Of a stretch of DNA of 46,817 nucleotides, positions 18,974 through 28,563 are shown one piece after another. Position 1 is the first letter of the stretch. The number at the start of each line of letters is the position of its first letter. Under the pieces are notes generated by a model. That model saw nothing but the letters and a program-made list of their open reading frames with translations, made no database searches and had not been told where the DNA came from. The DNA lies in the NCBI GenBank assembly GCA_903909415.1, contig CAIVVS010000309.1, positions 1-46,817 on the forward strand, in the 5' to 3' direction. Source of the DNA: an uncultured Pseudomonadota bacterium. Its GTDB lineage: Bacteria > Pseudomonadota > Gammaproteobacteria > Burkholderiales > SG8-39. The position numbers and the translations under genes are program-made.

Positions 18974-19945
18974 ATGAACCGCATCGCATCCGCTGCAACC
19001 ACGGCGCTGGCCGTCCTGGCCACGCTGGCCGCGTCCGCCGCGCTCGCGCAGACCTGGCCCAACCGGCCCGTGCGGGTCATCGTTCCCTTCCCGCCCGGCG
19101 GCTCGGCGGACCTGGTAGCGCGCTCGGTCAGCCAGAAGTTCACCGAGAACACCGGCCAGCCCATGGTGGTGGACAACCGACCGGGCGTGGACACCATCCT
19201 GGGCATGGAGATGACCGCCAAGGCAGCCCCCGACGGCTACACCGTGGGCTACTCGATCGGCTCGGCGCTCACCATCAACCCCTTCCTGTACTCGAAGCTG
19301 CCCTACGACCCGGCCAGGGACTACGCGCCGGTGATGATCATCGCCAGCGTGCCGCTGTCGCTGGTGGTGCATCCCTCGGTGCCGGCCAACACCCCGCAGG
19401 AGCTGGCGGCCTACATCCGCGCCAACGACGGCAAGCTGTTCTACGGCTCGGGCAACATCATTTCCCAGATCGCGATGGAAACCGTGCAGCGCGCGGTCGG
19501 AGCGCGCATGACCGCCGTCCCCTACAAGGGCAGCGCGCCCAACATCCAGGACATGCTGCGCGGCGAGATGAAGCTGACCATCGAACCGCTGGCCGGGATC
19601 ATCCCGCACGCCCGCTCCGGCAAGCTGCGGATCATCGCGGTGACCGAATCGCGCCGCGCCAGCGCCGTGCCCGACGTCCCCACGCTGGCCGAGTCCGGCT
19701 TCCCCGGCTTCGAGTTCGCCAACTGGCACGGCATCATCGTGCCGGCCGCGACGCCGCGCGACGTGATCGGCCGGCTGCACGAGGAACTGGTCAAGGCGGC
19801 CCGCCACCCGGACGTGATCGCGCGCGTGGCGCCGCTGGCCGCCGACATCGTCGCCAGCCGCCCCGAGGAGATGCAGGCGCGGATCAACGCCGAGCGCGAG
19901 CGCTTCGGCAAGGTCATCCCCGACATGAAGATCAAGCTGGACTGA
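18974..19945 (+). CDS. Bug/TctC family periplasmic solute-binding protein
   Basis: A 323-residue Bug protein inside the TRAP/oxidoreductase operon, an unusual second binding protein beside DctP. The signal peptide ends ASAALAQ at about residue 24. RPVRVIVPFPPGG, DGYTVGYSIG and AVPYKGSAP mark the family; the pocket loop has Ala in place of the usual His before VPYKG. AGGAGGA upstream is a strong ribosome site. It may bind a related acid, or act as a sensor rather than a transporter part. Confidence 0.9.
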   Translation: MNRIASAATTALAVLATLAASAALAQTWPNRPVRVIVPFPPGGSADLVARSVSQKFTENTGQPMVVDNRPGVDTILGMEMTAKAAPDGYTVGYSIGSALTINPFLYSKLPYDPARDYAPVMIIASVPLSLVVHPSVPANTPQELAAYIRANDGKLFYGSGNIISQIAMETVQRAVGARMTAVPYKGSAPNIQDMLRGEMKLTIEPLAGIIPHARSGKLRIIAVTESRRASAVPDVPTLAESGFPGFEFANWHGIIVPAATPRDVIGRLHEELVKAARHPDVIARVAPLAADIVASRPEEMQARINAERERFGKVIPDMKIKLD

Positions 19946-19980
19946 GACCCCGCAGGAACACGCAAGCAAGGAAGGCAAGC

Positions 19981-22134
19981 ATGGAACGTTCGTTCAAGGA
20001 AGAGGTCAAGTCGCTGCGGCTGGGCGAAGGCGAGGTGTTCCACGGCGAGGGCATCCTCGCGGTGACCAAGGCGCTGCTGCAGTCCGGCGTGTCCTACGTC
20101 GGCGGCTACCAGGGCGCGCCCATTTCGCACCTGATCGACGTGCTCGGCGACGCGCGCGACCTGCTGGACGAACTGGGCGTGCACCTGGAGACCAACGCCT
20201 CCGAAGCCGGCGCCGCCGCCATGCTGGGCGCGTCCATCGCCTACCCGATACGAGGCGCGGTGGCCTGGAAGTCCACCGTGGGCACCAACGTCGCCTCGGA
20301 TGCGCTGGCCAACCTGTCCTCGGCCGGGGTCAAGGGCGGCGCGATGATCGTGGTCGGCGAGGACTACGGCGACGGCGCCTCCATCATGCAGGAGCGCACC
20401 CACGCCTTCGCCACCAAGTCGCAGATCTGGCTGCTGGACCCGCGCCCCAACCTGCCGACCATCGTGGACATGGTGGAAAAGGGCTTCCAGCTGTCGGAGG
20501 CCTCGAACACCCCGGTGATGCTGGAGCTGCGCATCCGCGCCTGCCACGTGCACGGCCAGTTCACCGCCAAGGCCAACGTCGCGCCCAAGGTGTCGCGCAA
20601 CGCCCTGCTCGCGGAAGCCGATTTCGACTACGACCGCATCGTGCTGCCGCCGTCCACCTACCTGCAGGAAAAGCTCAAGGTCGACGTGCGCTGGCCGGCG
20701 GCGGAGAAGTTCGTGCGCGAGAACCGCATGAACGAGTTCTTCGACGGCGACCTGTCCGAGGTCGGCATCATCTGCCAGGGCGGCCTGTACAACGCCACGG
20801 TGCGCGCGCTGCAGCAGCTGGGCCTGGCCGATGCCTTCGGCGGCACCCGCGTGCCGATCTACTGCATGAACGTGACCTACCCGCTGATCCCGGACGAGAT
20901 CGTGCGCTTCTGCACCGGCAAGTCGGCGGTGCTGATGGTCGAGGAAAGCCAGCCCGCCTACATCGAGGACTCGGTGCTGGCCGCGCTGCGCCGCGCCGAG
21001 GTCAACGGCCCGCGCATCTACGGCAAGCTCGACCCTACCCATCCCGCCGCCACCGGCGTATTGCCCATGGCGGGCGAGTACACCGGCGCGGTGATGCTGG
21101 AGGGCATGGCGAAGTTCATCGTCGCTGCCGCGCCGCGCGGCGTGGACCTGGACGCGGTGCGCGCCGTCGCGCAGGCCGCGGTCACGCCCAAGCAGAAGGC
21201 GCTGGAGCTGCTGGGCGGCCCGGTCGCGCCACGCGCCCCCGGCTTCTGCGTCGGCTGCCCGGAGCGCCCGGTGTTCTCGGCCATGAAGCTGATCGAGCGC
21301 GAGAGCGGGCGCTTCCACATGTCGGCCGACATCGGCTGCCACCTGTTCTCCACCCTGCCGCCGTTCAACATGGGCAACACCGTGCTCGGCTACGGGCTGG
21401 GCCTGGCGTCCAACTCGGCGATCGACCCGCTGTTCTCGCGGCGCACGGTCACGGTGATGGGCGACGGCGGCTTCTGGCACAACGGCCTGACCTCGGGCGT
21501 AGCCAACTCGGCGTTCAACAAGGATGACGGCATCCTGGTCATCATGAAGAACGGCTACACCTCGGCCACCGGCACCCAGAACATCCCGTCCTCGCCGCAC
21601 CAGGACGAGTCCAAGTCCGAAGACATGGGCATCGAGAAGGCCCTGTCCAGCCTGGGCGTGGGCTACGTGAAGAAGGTCTACACCTACCACGTGTCCACCA
21701 TGGCCAAGGTGCTGAAGGAGGCTATGGCCTCGCCCTACGCCGGCCTGAAGGTGATCATCGCCGAGGCCGAGTGCCAGCTGGAGCGCCAGCGCCGCATCAA
21801 GCCCATGATCGCGCGCGCCCTCAAGGCCGGCGAGCGCGTGGTGCGCACCCGCTTCGGCGTGGACGAGGACACCTGCTCGGGCGACCACTCCTGCATCCGG
21901 CTGTCGGGCTGCCCCTCGCTCACCATCAAGGCGTCCTCGGACCCGCTGAAGGTGGACCCGGTCGCGCACGTGAACAACGGCTGCGTCGGCTGCGGCCTGT
22001 GCGGCGAGGTGTCGCATGCCGCCATCCTCTGTCCCTCGTTCTACCGCGCGGAGATCGTGCACAACCCCGGTCCCTGGGACCGCCTGCTGGCGCGCCTGCG
22101 CCGCGGCGTGATCTCGGCCCTGCAGCCGGCCTGA
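19981..22134 (+). CDS. iorA: Indolepyruvate ferredoxin oxidoreductase alpha subunit, copy 1
   Basis: A 717-residue thiamine-diphosphate and iron-sulfur subunit that would oxidatively decarboxylate an aryl-pyruvate or similar 2-oxoacid to an acyl-CoA. The N-terminal pyrimidine-binding domain has GYQGAPISHL and ASEAGAAAMLGAS. After a middle domain comes FCVGCPERP (C423, C426), then the ThDP-binding domain with GDGGFWHNG from 494 and KNGYTSATG. The C-terminal ferredoxin-like part has C632-x5-C638-x5-C644-P and C668-x2-C671-x2-C674-x9-C684-P. The first cluster motif is wider spaced than a classic ferredoxin. GGAAGG precedes the ATG. Confidence 0.9.
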   Translation: MERSFKEEVKSLRLGEGEVFHGEGILAVTKALLQSGVSYVGGYQGAPISHLIDVLGDARDLLDELGVHLETNASEAGAAAMLGASIAYPIRGAVAWKSTVGTNVASDALANLSSAGVKGGAMIVVGEDYGDGASIMQERTHAFATKSQIWLLDPRPNLPTIVDMVEKGFQLSEASNTPVMLELRIRACHVHGQFTAKANVAPKVSRNALLAEADFDYDRIVLPPSTYLQEKLKVDVRWPAAEKFVRENRMNEFFDGDLSEVGIICQGGLYNATVRALQQLGLADAFGGTRVPIYCMNVTYPLIPDEIVRFCTGKSAVLMVEESQPAYIEDSVLAALRRAEVNGPRIYGKLDPTHPAATGVLPMAGEYTGAVMLEGMAKFIVAAAPRGVDLDAVRAVAQAAVTPKQKALELLGGPVAPRAPGFCVGCPERPVFSAMKLIERESGRFHMSADIGCHLFSTLPPFNMGNTVLGYGLGLASNSAIDPLFSRRTVTVMGDGGFWHNGLTSGVANSAFNKDDGILVIMKNGYTSATGTQNIPSSPHQDESKSEDMGIEKALSSLGVGYVKKVYTYHVSTMAKVLKEAMASPYAGLKVIIAEAECQLERQRRIKPMIARALKAGERVVRTRFGVDEDTCSGDHSCIRLSGCPSLTIKASSDPLKVDPVAHVNNGCVGCGLCGEVSHAAILCPSFYRAEIVHNPGPWDRLLARLRRGVISALQPA

Positions 22135-22163
22135 GCCGCCGGCACGACACCCGGAGCACCACC

Positions 22164-23753
22164 ATGTCCACCAACTCCTCCCTGCCCGCGTCCCTACCTG
22201 AGCGCCCCATCACCATCCTGATCGCCGCGCTGGGCGGCGAAGGCGGCGGCGTGATGGCCGACTGGATCATCGCCGCGGCGACGGCGCGCGACTTCCCGGT
22301 CCAGTCCACGTCCATCCCCGGCGTGGCGCAGCGCACCGGCGCGACCACCTACTACCTCGAGATCTATCCGGCCAAGGTGTCCGACCTCGGCGGACGCCGC
22401 CCGGTGATGACCCTCACGCCCTCGCCCGCCTGGGTGGACGTGATGGTGGCCTCCGAACTGCTGGAAGTCGGCCGCGCGCTGCAGAACGGCTACGTCACGC
22501 CGGAACGCACCACGCTGATCGGCTCCACCCACCGCGTCTACACCGTGACCGAGAAGATGCAGATGGGCGACGGCCGCGCCGACAGCGACCGCATCATCGC
22601 GGCGGCGCAGGCCTTGGCCAAGCGCGCGGTGCTGTTCGACATGCAGCAGATGGCGCAGGACTCGGGCACGGTGATCAATGCGGTGATCTTCGGCGCGCTG
22701 GTCGGCTCGGGCGCGCTGCCGCTGTCGCGTGAAGACTGCGAGAACGCGATCCGCGCCTTCGGCAAGGGCGCCGAGCCCAGCCTGCGCGGCTTCGCCGCCG
22801 GCTTCGCGCATGCCGCCGGCCCGGACAAGGTCACCACCCCGGAACAGGCCGTGCGCCTGCGCGGCGAGCCGGTGGAGCGCGTGCGCCAGTCCTTCCCGGC
22901 CGAATGCCACCGCATCCTCGAGGAGGGCGTGGCGCGTACCCGCGACTTCCAGGACCTGGACTACGCCAACCTCTACCTCGACCGGCTGGAGCCGATCGCG
23001 AAGCTGGACCGCGAGCAGGGGGGCCTGGCCACCGGCTGCAAGCTCACCACCGAGACCGGGCGTTTCCTCGCGCTGTGGATGGCCTACGAGGACGTGATCC
23101 GCGTCGCCGACCTCAAGACCCGCGCCAGCCGCTTCGAGCGGGTACGCAACGAGGTGCAGGCCAAGGACGACGAGCCGATGCACGTCATCGAGTACCTCAA
23201 GCCCGGCGTCGAGGAACTGGCGGCGATGCTGCCGCCGTCCCTGTCGAAGTCCTTCCTCGGCTGGGCGCAGCGCCGCGGCCTGACCCACAAGCTGAACGTC
23301 GGCCTGTACGTGAAGACCACCAGCGTCTTCGGCTTCCTGCTGATGCGCACCCTCGCCTCGCTGCGCGTGATCCGCCGCAGCACCGCGCGCTGGCACGAGG
23401 AACAGGACCTGATCACGCGCTGGCTGGACGCGGTCCGCGCCGCCGCCGCGAAGGACCTGGGCCTCGCGCTGGAGATCGCGCTCTGCGGCCGCATGATCAA
23501 GGGCTACGGCGACACGCACCGGCGAGGCAAGGACAACTTCCTGCGCATCATGGACACGCTGGTCGCCGGCAACGCGGTGGCCGATGCGGGACGTGCCGCA
23601 GCGATACGCGCAGCGCGCGAGGCGGCGCTGGCCGACCCTGAGGGCCGCAAGCTGGAAGGCGCGCTGTCCGGCCACGGCATCACGCCGCTGCCGCCCAAGC
23701 CCAAGACGCTGCAGTTCGTGCGCAAGAAGCCCGGGCAGGCGAAAGCCGCCTGA
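22164..23753 (+). CDS. iorB: Indolepyruvate oxidoreductase beta subunit with DUF6537-type C-terminus
   Basis: A 529-residue partner of the alpha subunits. The N-terminal third (about residues 15-200) is the gamma-type domain of 2-oxoacid oxidoreductases, with ALGGEGGGVMADWI (about 21-34), QSTSIPGVAQRTGATTYYLEI and a late GALPLSREDCENAI. The remaining 300 residues are the helical DUF6537-type extension seen in bacterial IorB proteins; it has no cysteine cluster, so electrons must pass through the alpha subunit's clusters. The ATG at 22164 lies 29 bases after the alpha-1 stop. It is the only beta subunit for two alphas. Confidence 0.88.
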   Translation: MSTNSSLPASLPERPITILIAALGGEGGGVMADWIIAAATARDFPVQSTSIPGVAQRTGATTYYLEIYPAKVSDLGGRRPVMTLTPSPAWVDVMVASELLEVGRALQNGYVTPERTTLIGSTHRVYTVTEKMQMGDGRADSDRIIAAAQALAKRAVLFDMQQMAQDSGTVINAVIFGALVGSGALPLSREDCENAIRAFGKGAEPSLRGFAAGFAHAAGPDKVTTPEQAVRLRGEPVERVRQSFPAECHRILEEGVARTRDFQDLDYANLYLDRLEPIAKLDREQGGLATGCKLTTETGRFLALWMAYEDVIRVADLKTRASRFERVRNEVQAKDDEPMHVIEYLKPGVEELAAMLPPSLSKSFLGWAQRRGLTHKLNVGLYVKTTSVFGFLLMRTLASLRVIRRSTARWHEEQDLITRWLDAVRAAAAKDLGLALEIALCGRMIKGYGDTHRRGKDNFLRIMDTLVAGNAVADAGRAAAIRAAREAALADPEGRKLEGALSGHGITPLPPKPKTLQFVRKKPGQAKAA

Positions 23754-23788
23754 GGCAGTACCGGACCCGACACGGCGGGGAGGCCGCG

Positions 23789-25951
23789 ATGGAGCGCTCG
23801 TTCCGATCCGAGATTGAATCGCTCAAGCTGGGCGACGGGGACCTGTTCCGCGGCGAGGGCATCCTCGCGGTGACCAAGGCCCTGCTGCAGTCCGGCGTGT
23901 CCTATGTCGGCGGCTACCAGGGCGCGCCGGTGTCGCACCTGCTGGACGTGATGGTGCAGGCGCGCGACTACATGGACGAACTCGGCGTGCACGTCGAGGC
24001 CTGCACCAACGAGGCTTCGGCCGCTGCGATGCTGGGCGCCTCCATCAACTACCCGGCGCGCGGCGCGGTGACCTGGAAGTCCATCGTCGGCACCAACGTG
24101 GCCTCGGACGCGCTGTCCTACCTGTCCACCGCCGGCGTCGTCGGCGGCGCGCTGATCGTGGTCGGCGAGGACTACGGCGACGGGGCCAGCGTCGCGCTGG
24201 AGCGCACCCACGCGTTCGCGCTCAAGTCCTCGATGTGCCTGCTGGACCCGCGCCCGGACCTGGCCTGCATCGCCGACATGGTGGAACACGGCTTCGCGCT
24301 GTCGGAGGCCTCCAACACCCCGGTGATGCTGGAGCTGCGCATCCGCGCCTGCCACCTGCAGGGCAGCTTCACCACCCGGGCCAACCGCGCGCCGGCCTTC
24401 TCTACCCGCTCGCCCTCGCAGCTGCCGGCGACGTTCAACTACGACCGCCTGTCGCACCCGCCCGCCACCTACCGCCAGGAGAAGCTCAAGGCCGAGGTGC
24501 GCCTGCCTGCCGCGCGTCGCTACATCGAGGAACACCGGCTGAACGAGGTGTTCGGGGAGGATGCCGCAGGCACCCCAACAAGCGCCAACGTCGGCCTGGT
24601 GGTCCCGGGCGGCCTGTACAACAACCTGCTGCGCGCGCTGTCGATCTGCGGCCTGGCCGACGAGTTCGGCAACGCCCGCCTGCCCATCCTGTGCCTGAAC
24701 GCGACCTACCCGCTGGTGCCGGGCGAGATCGAGCGCTTCTGCAAAGGCAAGGCAGCGGTGCTGGTCATCGAGGAAGGCCAGCCGGAGTTCATCGAGCAGG
24801 ACGTCGCCACCCTGCTGCACCGCGCCGGCAGCGCCACGCGGGTGCACGGCAAGGACATGCTGATGATGGCCGGCGAATACACCACCGAGGTGATGGTGCG
24901 CGGCCTCGCACGCTTCCTCGCGCAGCACGCCCCTGCCATCGACACCTCGGGCGCGGCGCGCTGGCAGGAAGGCGTGGAACGCACCCGCGAGAAGGCCATG
25001 TCCCTGCTCGGCCCGCTGCCGCCGCGCCCGCCGACCTTCTGCGTCGGCTGCCCGGAGCGCCCGGTGTTCGCCGCGATGAAGCTCGCGCAGGCGGAGATCG
25101 GCCGGCCGCATATCGCCGCCGACATCGGCTGCCATGCCTTCGCCACCTTCGAGCCGTTCTCGCAGGGCAACACCATCCTCGGCTACGGCATGAGCCTGGC
25201 CAGCGCCGCCGGCATCGGCCCGATGATGGCGCAGCGGCCGATGGCCATCATGGGAGACGGCGGCTTCTGGCACAACGGCCTGCTCTCGGGCGTGGCGTCC
25301 AACCTGCTCAACGGCGGGGACGCGGTGCTGGTGATCATGAAAAACGGCTACACCTCGGCTACCGGCACGCAGGCGGTGATCTCCACGCCGGGCGAGGAAG
25401 CCCGCGCCGAGGCGCGCGGCGGGAGCGCGGCCCACGCCGATACCACCATCGAGGGCACGCTCGCCGGCATGGGCGTCAAATGGATGCGCACGGTGCACAC
25501 CTACAAGGTGGCGCAGATGGCCGAGACCCTGAAGGCGGCCTTCACCGCGCCCGAGCCCGGGCTGAAGGTGATCGTCGCCGAGGGCGAATGCCAGCTGGAG
25601 CGCCAGCGCCGCATCCGGCCGGTGCTGTCGCGCATGCTGTCCTCGGGCGAGCGCGTGCCGCGCACCCGCTTCGGCGTGGACGAAGACACCTGCTCGGGCG
25701 ACCACTCCTGCATCAGGCTGTCGGGCTGTCCCTCGCTCACCGTGAAGCCCGCCTCCGACATCCTCAAGGTGGACCCGGTGGCGCACGTGAACAATGCCTG
25801 CGTCGGCTGCGGCCTGTGCGGCGAAGTGGCGCATGCCGCCGTGCTCTGCCCGTCCTTTTACCGCGCGGAGATCGTGCAGAACCCGGGGCCCTGGGACCGG
25901 CTGCTCGACCGGCTGCGGCGGGCGGTCATCGGCGCACTGCAGCACGCCTGA
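23789..25951 (+). CDS. Indolepyruvate ferredoxin oxidoreductase alpha subunit, copy 2
   Basis: A 720-residue paralogue of the subunit at 19981, clearly alike over the whole length: same N-terminus (MERSF), GYQGAPVSHL, FCVGCPERP, GDGGFWHNG, KNGYTSATG and the same two C-terminal cysteine groups including CSGDHSCIRLSGCPSL and CVGCGLCGEVAHAAVLCP. Differences gather in the middle domain after about residue 205 and in a short insert rich in Glu and Ala (EEARAEARGGSAAHAD) past the ThDP site. All catalytic and cluster residues seen in copy 1 are kept, so it is probably active with a different substrate range. GGGAGG precedes the ATG. Confidence 0.9.
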   Translation: MERSFRSEIESLKLGDGDLFRGEGILAVTKALLQSGVSYVGGYQGAPVSHLLDVMVQARDYMDELGVHVEACTNEASAAAMLGASINYPARGAVTWKSIVGTNVASDALSYLSTAGVVGGALIVVGEDYGDGASVALERTHAFALKSSMCLLDPRPDLACIADMVEHGFALSEASNTPVMLELRIRACHLQGSFTTRANRAPAFSTRSPSQLPATFNYDRLSHPPATYRQEKLKAEVRLPAARRYIEEHRLNEVFGEDAAGTPTSANVGLVVPGGLYNNLLRALSICGLADEFGNARLPILCLNATYPLVPGEIERFCKGKAAVLVIEEGQPEFIEQDVATLLHRAGSATRVHGKDMLMMAGEYTTEVMVRGLARFLAQHAPAIDTSGAARWQEGVERTREKAMSLLGPLPPRPPTFCVGCPERPVFAAMKLAQAEIGRPHIAADIGCHAFATFEPFSQGNTILGYGMSLASAAGIGPMMAQRPMAIMGDGGFWHNGLLSGVASNLLNGGDAVLVIMKNGYTSATGTQAVISTPGEEARAEARGGSAAHADTTIEGTLAGMGVKWMRTVHTYKVAQMAETLKAAFTAPEPGLKVIVAEGECQLERQRRIRPVLSRMLSSGERVPRTRFGVDEDTCSGDHSCIRLSGCPSLTVKPASDILKVDPVAHVNNACVGCGLCGEVAHAAVLCPSFYRAEIVQNPGPWDRLLDRLRRAVIGALQHA

Positions 25952-26039
25952 GCCGTCGCTGCATCTACACTGGGCGCCGCGCCTGCGGGATGCCAACACG
26001 CTTGCGCGCAAACCAGCCAACCACCGAACCCGGACTCCC

Positions 26040-28115
26040 ATGACCGCCAGCACCGAGGTGCGCAAAGCCAACCTGCGCCGCCTGTTCCAGCCCCGCTCCA
26101 TCGCCATCGTCGGCGCCTCCACCTCGCCCGACAAGGCCGGCTACCAGGCGGTGAAGACCCTGTCGGGCTTCCCGGGCACGCTGGTCCCGATCAACCCCAA
26201 GGCCACGGAAATCCTCGGGCACAAGGCCTTCCCGTCGGTCACCGAGGCGACGCGTGCGCTGGGTGCCGCGCCCGACTTCGTGATCCTCGCCGTGCCGGCG
26301 CAGGGCTGCGTCGCTGCGCTGGCGGAAGCCGCGGCCTGCGGCTGCGGCGGCACGATGATCATCTCCGGCGGCTTCGGCGAGGCCGGTGGCGAAGGCATCG
26401 TGCTGCAGCAGCAGCTGGAAGCGATCTGCCGCGGCGACTCCGGCATACGCGTGCTCGGGCCGAACACCTCGGGCTACCTCTATCCGCCCGGCAGGACCTT
26501 CGCGAGCTTCGCCCCCGGCGTGGAGACCCTGCAGGCTGGCCCCGTGGCCGTGGTCGCGCAGTCCGGCGGGGTGAACCTGACCCTGGCTTACCTGATCGAG
26601 CGCCAGGGCCTGGGACTGTCGCTGTCGGTCGGCCTTGGCAATGCGGTGGACACCGACGCAGCCGACGTGCTGGAACTGATCGCCGAGGACGACAGCACCA
26701 CCGCGATCGCGCTGCACCTGGAAGGCTTCGACAACGGGCGCAGGCTGTACGACGTGCTCCGCCGCATCACGCCGAACAAGGCGGTGGTCGCGGTGGTCGC
26801 GGGCCGCTCGGACATAGGCGCGTTCGCGCAATCGCATACCGGCAACCTCATCGGCGCCTGGGACCGCAAGGCGGCGATGCTGCGCCAGGCCGGCGTGATC
26901 GTGGTGGACGGCACCGAGCAGGTGGCGCAGGCGGTGGCGGTGCTGGCGCGCGGGCGCATCCCGCCCAAGGCGCGCCCCGGCATCGGCCTGCTCACCGGCC
27001 AGGCCGGCCCCGGCCTGCTCACGGTGGATGCGATCAAGCAGGCCGGCGTGGACGTGCCGGAACTGGCCGAAGCCACCGTGGCCCAGATCGCCACCCTGCT
27101 GCCGCCGCTGACCTACATGAAGAACCCGGTGGACACCGGGCGCCCCGGCCCGACTTTCCCGCAGGTGCTGCAGGCGCTGGCGCGCGACCCGGCGATCGAC
27201 GCGGTGGCGATGTTCACCATCTACGAACCCGCGGCGGTGGACCCGGTGGCGGTGCTGTCGGACGTGAAGGTCGGCAAGCCGCTGGTGTACGGCACGCTGG
27301 GCCTGTCGAACCTGGTCGGCCCGACGCTGGCGGCCCTCACCGGCCGCAGCATTCCCTGCGCGATCTCGCCCGAGATGCTGGCGCTGGGCGCGGTGGTACT
27401 CGCCAAGGATGCGATGGCGCAGCACCGCATGCAGGCTGGCGCGGCCAACAAGGACGGCGAGGTCGCGACCGCCAAGGCCCTGCAAGGCCCGCTCGACGAA
27501 CAGCAGGCCAAGGCCCTGCTCGCGATGCATGGCATCCGTGTGCCGCGATCACGCGCCTGCGCCAGCCGCGACGAGGCACGCGCCGCCTTCGGCGCCATGG
27601 ACAGGCCGCTGGTCGCCAAGATCCTGTCGAGCGAGATCGCGCACAAGACCGAGGCCGGCGGCGTGAAGCTGAACATCAGGACCGACGGCGAACTCGAGGC
27701 CGCGCTGGATGCGCTGGATGCGATCCCGCTGAAAGGCGCGCGCCGTTACCTGCTGGAAGATATGGCCGCACCCGCGCCAGAGCTGATCGTCGGTGGCGTG
27801 CGCGATCCGGTGTTCGGCCCGGTGGTGGTGCTGGGCCTGGGCGGCACCGCGGCCGAGGCGCTGCGCGATTCCAGCGTGCGCCTCGCGCCGCTGACGACGG
27901 CCGATGCGCTGGAGATGATCGAGGAGCTGCGCGGCAAGGCGCTGCTCGAAGGCTTCCGCGGCACGCCTGCCACCGACAAGGGCGCGATCGCAGAACTGAT
28001 GGTTGCCGTGTCGCAGCTGATGGCCGCGCATCCGGAGATCGCCGAGCTGGACATCAACCCGGTGCGCGCCTATCCCGACCGTGTGGTGGCGCTGGATGCG
28101 CTGGTGGTGCTTTGA
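26040..28115 (+). CDS. ADP-forming acyl-CoA synthetase (acetate-CoA ligase family)
   Basis: A 691-residue fusion of the alpha and beta parts of nucleoside-diphosphate-forming acyl-CoA synthetases, which turn acyl-CoA, ADP and phosphate into acid, CoA and ATP (or the reverse). CoA-binding Rossmann domain: IAIVGASTSPDKAGY (21-35). Ligase domain: AQSGG (173-177), GPNTSG (140-145) and SHTGNL with H266 as the likely phosphohistidine. The C-terminal ATP-grasp part (about 470-691) has AKILSSEIAHKTEAGGVKLN and IAELDINPVRA. It ends the operon and should act on the oxidoreductase product. The ATG follows an 88-base gap with no strong ribosome site and a TACACT that could be part of an internal promoter. 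Confidence 0.9.
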   Translation: MTASTEVRKANLRRLFQPRSIAIVGASTSPDKAGYQAVKTLSGFPGTLVPINPKATEILGHKAFPSVTEATRALGAAPDFVILAVPAQGCVAALAEAAACGCGGTMIISGGFGEAGGEGIVLQQQLEAICRGDSGIRVLGPNTSGYLYPPGRTFASFAPGVETLQAGPVAVVAQSGGVNLTLAYLIERQGLGLSLSVGLGNAVDTDAADVLELIAEDDSTTAIALHLEGFDNGRRLYDVLRRITPNKAVVAVVAGRSDIGAFAQSHTGNLIGAWDRKAAMLRQAGVIVVDGTEQVAQAVAVLARGRIPPKARPGIGLLTGQAGPGLLTVDAIKQAGVDVPELAEATVAQIATLLPPLTYMKNPVDTGRPGPTFPQVLQALARDPAIDAVAMFTIYEPAAVDPVAVLSDVKVGKPLVYGTLGLSNLVGPTLAALTGRSIPCAISPEMLALGAVVLAKDAMAQHRMQAGAANKDGEVATAKALQGPLDEQQAKALLAMHGIRVPRSRACASRDEARAAFGAMDRPLVAKILSSEIAHKTEAGGVKLNIRTDGELEAALDALDAIPLKGARRYLLEDMAAPAPELIVGGVRDPVFGPVVVLGLGGTAAEALRDSSVRLAPLTTADALEMIEELRGKALLEGFRGTPATDKGAIAELMVAVSQLMAAHPEIAELDINPVRAYPDRVVALDALVVL

Positions 28116-28139
28116 TCCGGCGCGCTCCTTGTGTGACCC

Positions 28140-28451
28140 TCAGTTACGGGAAAGCCGCCGCCAGCGGTACCCCACCGTGACCACCTCGCCGCGCGACATC
28201 ACCGCATAGGTCTTCGCGATCCGGGCGATGCGCGCGCGCAGCGCCGGCGCGGTGTCGCGTTCCAGCCGGCGTCGCGCCGCCTTGTCGAAGAACAGCACGA
28301 CGCCGCCCCGGTGGTCGTGCAGCTCGCGTCCGTAGTCAAACAGGCAGTCGAGCGCCTGGGCCGGGATGCCGCGCTGCTGCATGCGGGCGAGGGCGTGGCG
28401 GCTGAGGGCATGCAGTGAAGCTGGCGTGGCTGGATTCGTGGTCGTCGGCAT
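28140..28451 (-). CDS. Small DUF4258-like protein
   Basis: A 103-residue protein with the pattern SRHALARMQQRGIP (about 17-30), a middle HDHRGGVVLFFD and a C-terminal GEVVTVGYRWRR. This fits DUF4258, a small alpha/beta fold sometimes linked to toxin-antitoxin-like proteins, but the role is unknown. It is convergent with the synthetase gene, 24 bases from its stop. The 112 bases upstream are unusually AT-rich near 28516-28560 (for example TATTGAATAAAA on the minus strand), a likely promoter. Confidence 0.65.
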   Translation of the reverse strand: MPTTTNPATPASLHALSRHALARMQQRGIPAQALDCLFDYGRELHDHRGGVVLFFDKAARRRLERDTAPALRARIARIAKTYAVMSRGEVVTVGYRWRRLSRN

Positions 28452-28563
28452 GGCTGGCTCCGGTTGGCAGGTTGCAGCCAGTATGGGCAGGCCGGTGGCT
28501 CAGCACGCGAGCCTACCATTTTTATTCAATAAAACAGCGGGTTATCACGTTTTCGGCACATTG

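Noticed and set aside
19522..22062. 846-codon minus-strand frame opposite the first oxidoreductase alpha gene
   Set aside because: Low-complexity His/Arg/Gly/Ala composition antisense to a well-supported enzyme gene.
23789..25951. Recent exact duplication of the oxidoreductase alpha gene
   Set aside because: The two copies differ widely in the middle domain and at many silent and coding positions, so the duplication is old or one copy was acquired separately.
23504..26134. 876-codon minus-strand frame opposite the second alpha gene
   Set aside because: Same kind of shadow frame; it resembles the one opposite the paralogue only because the true genes are related.
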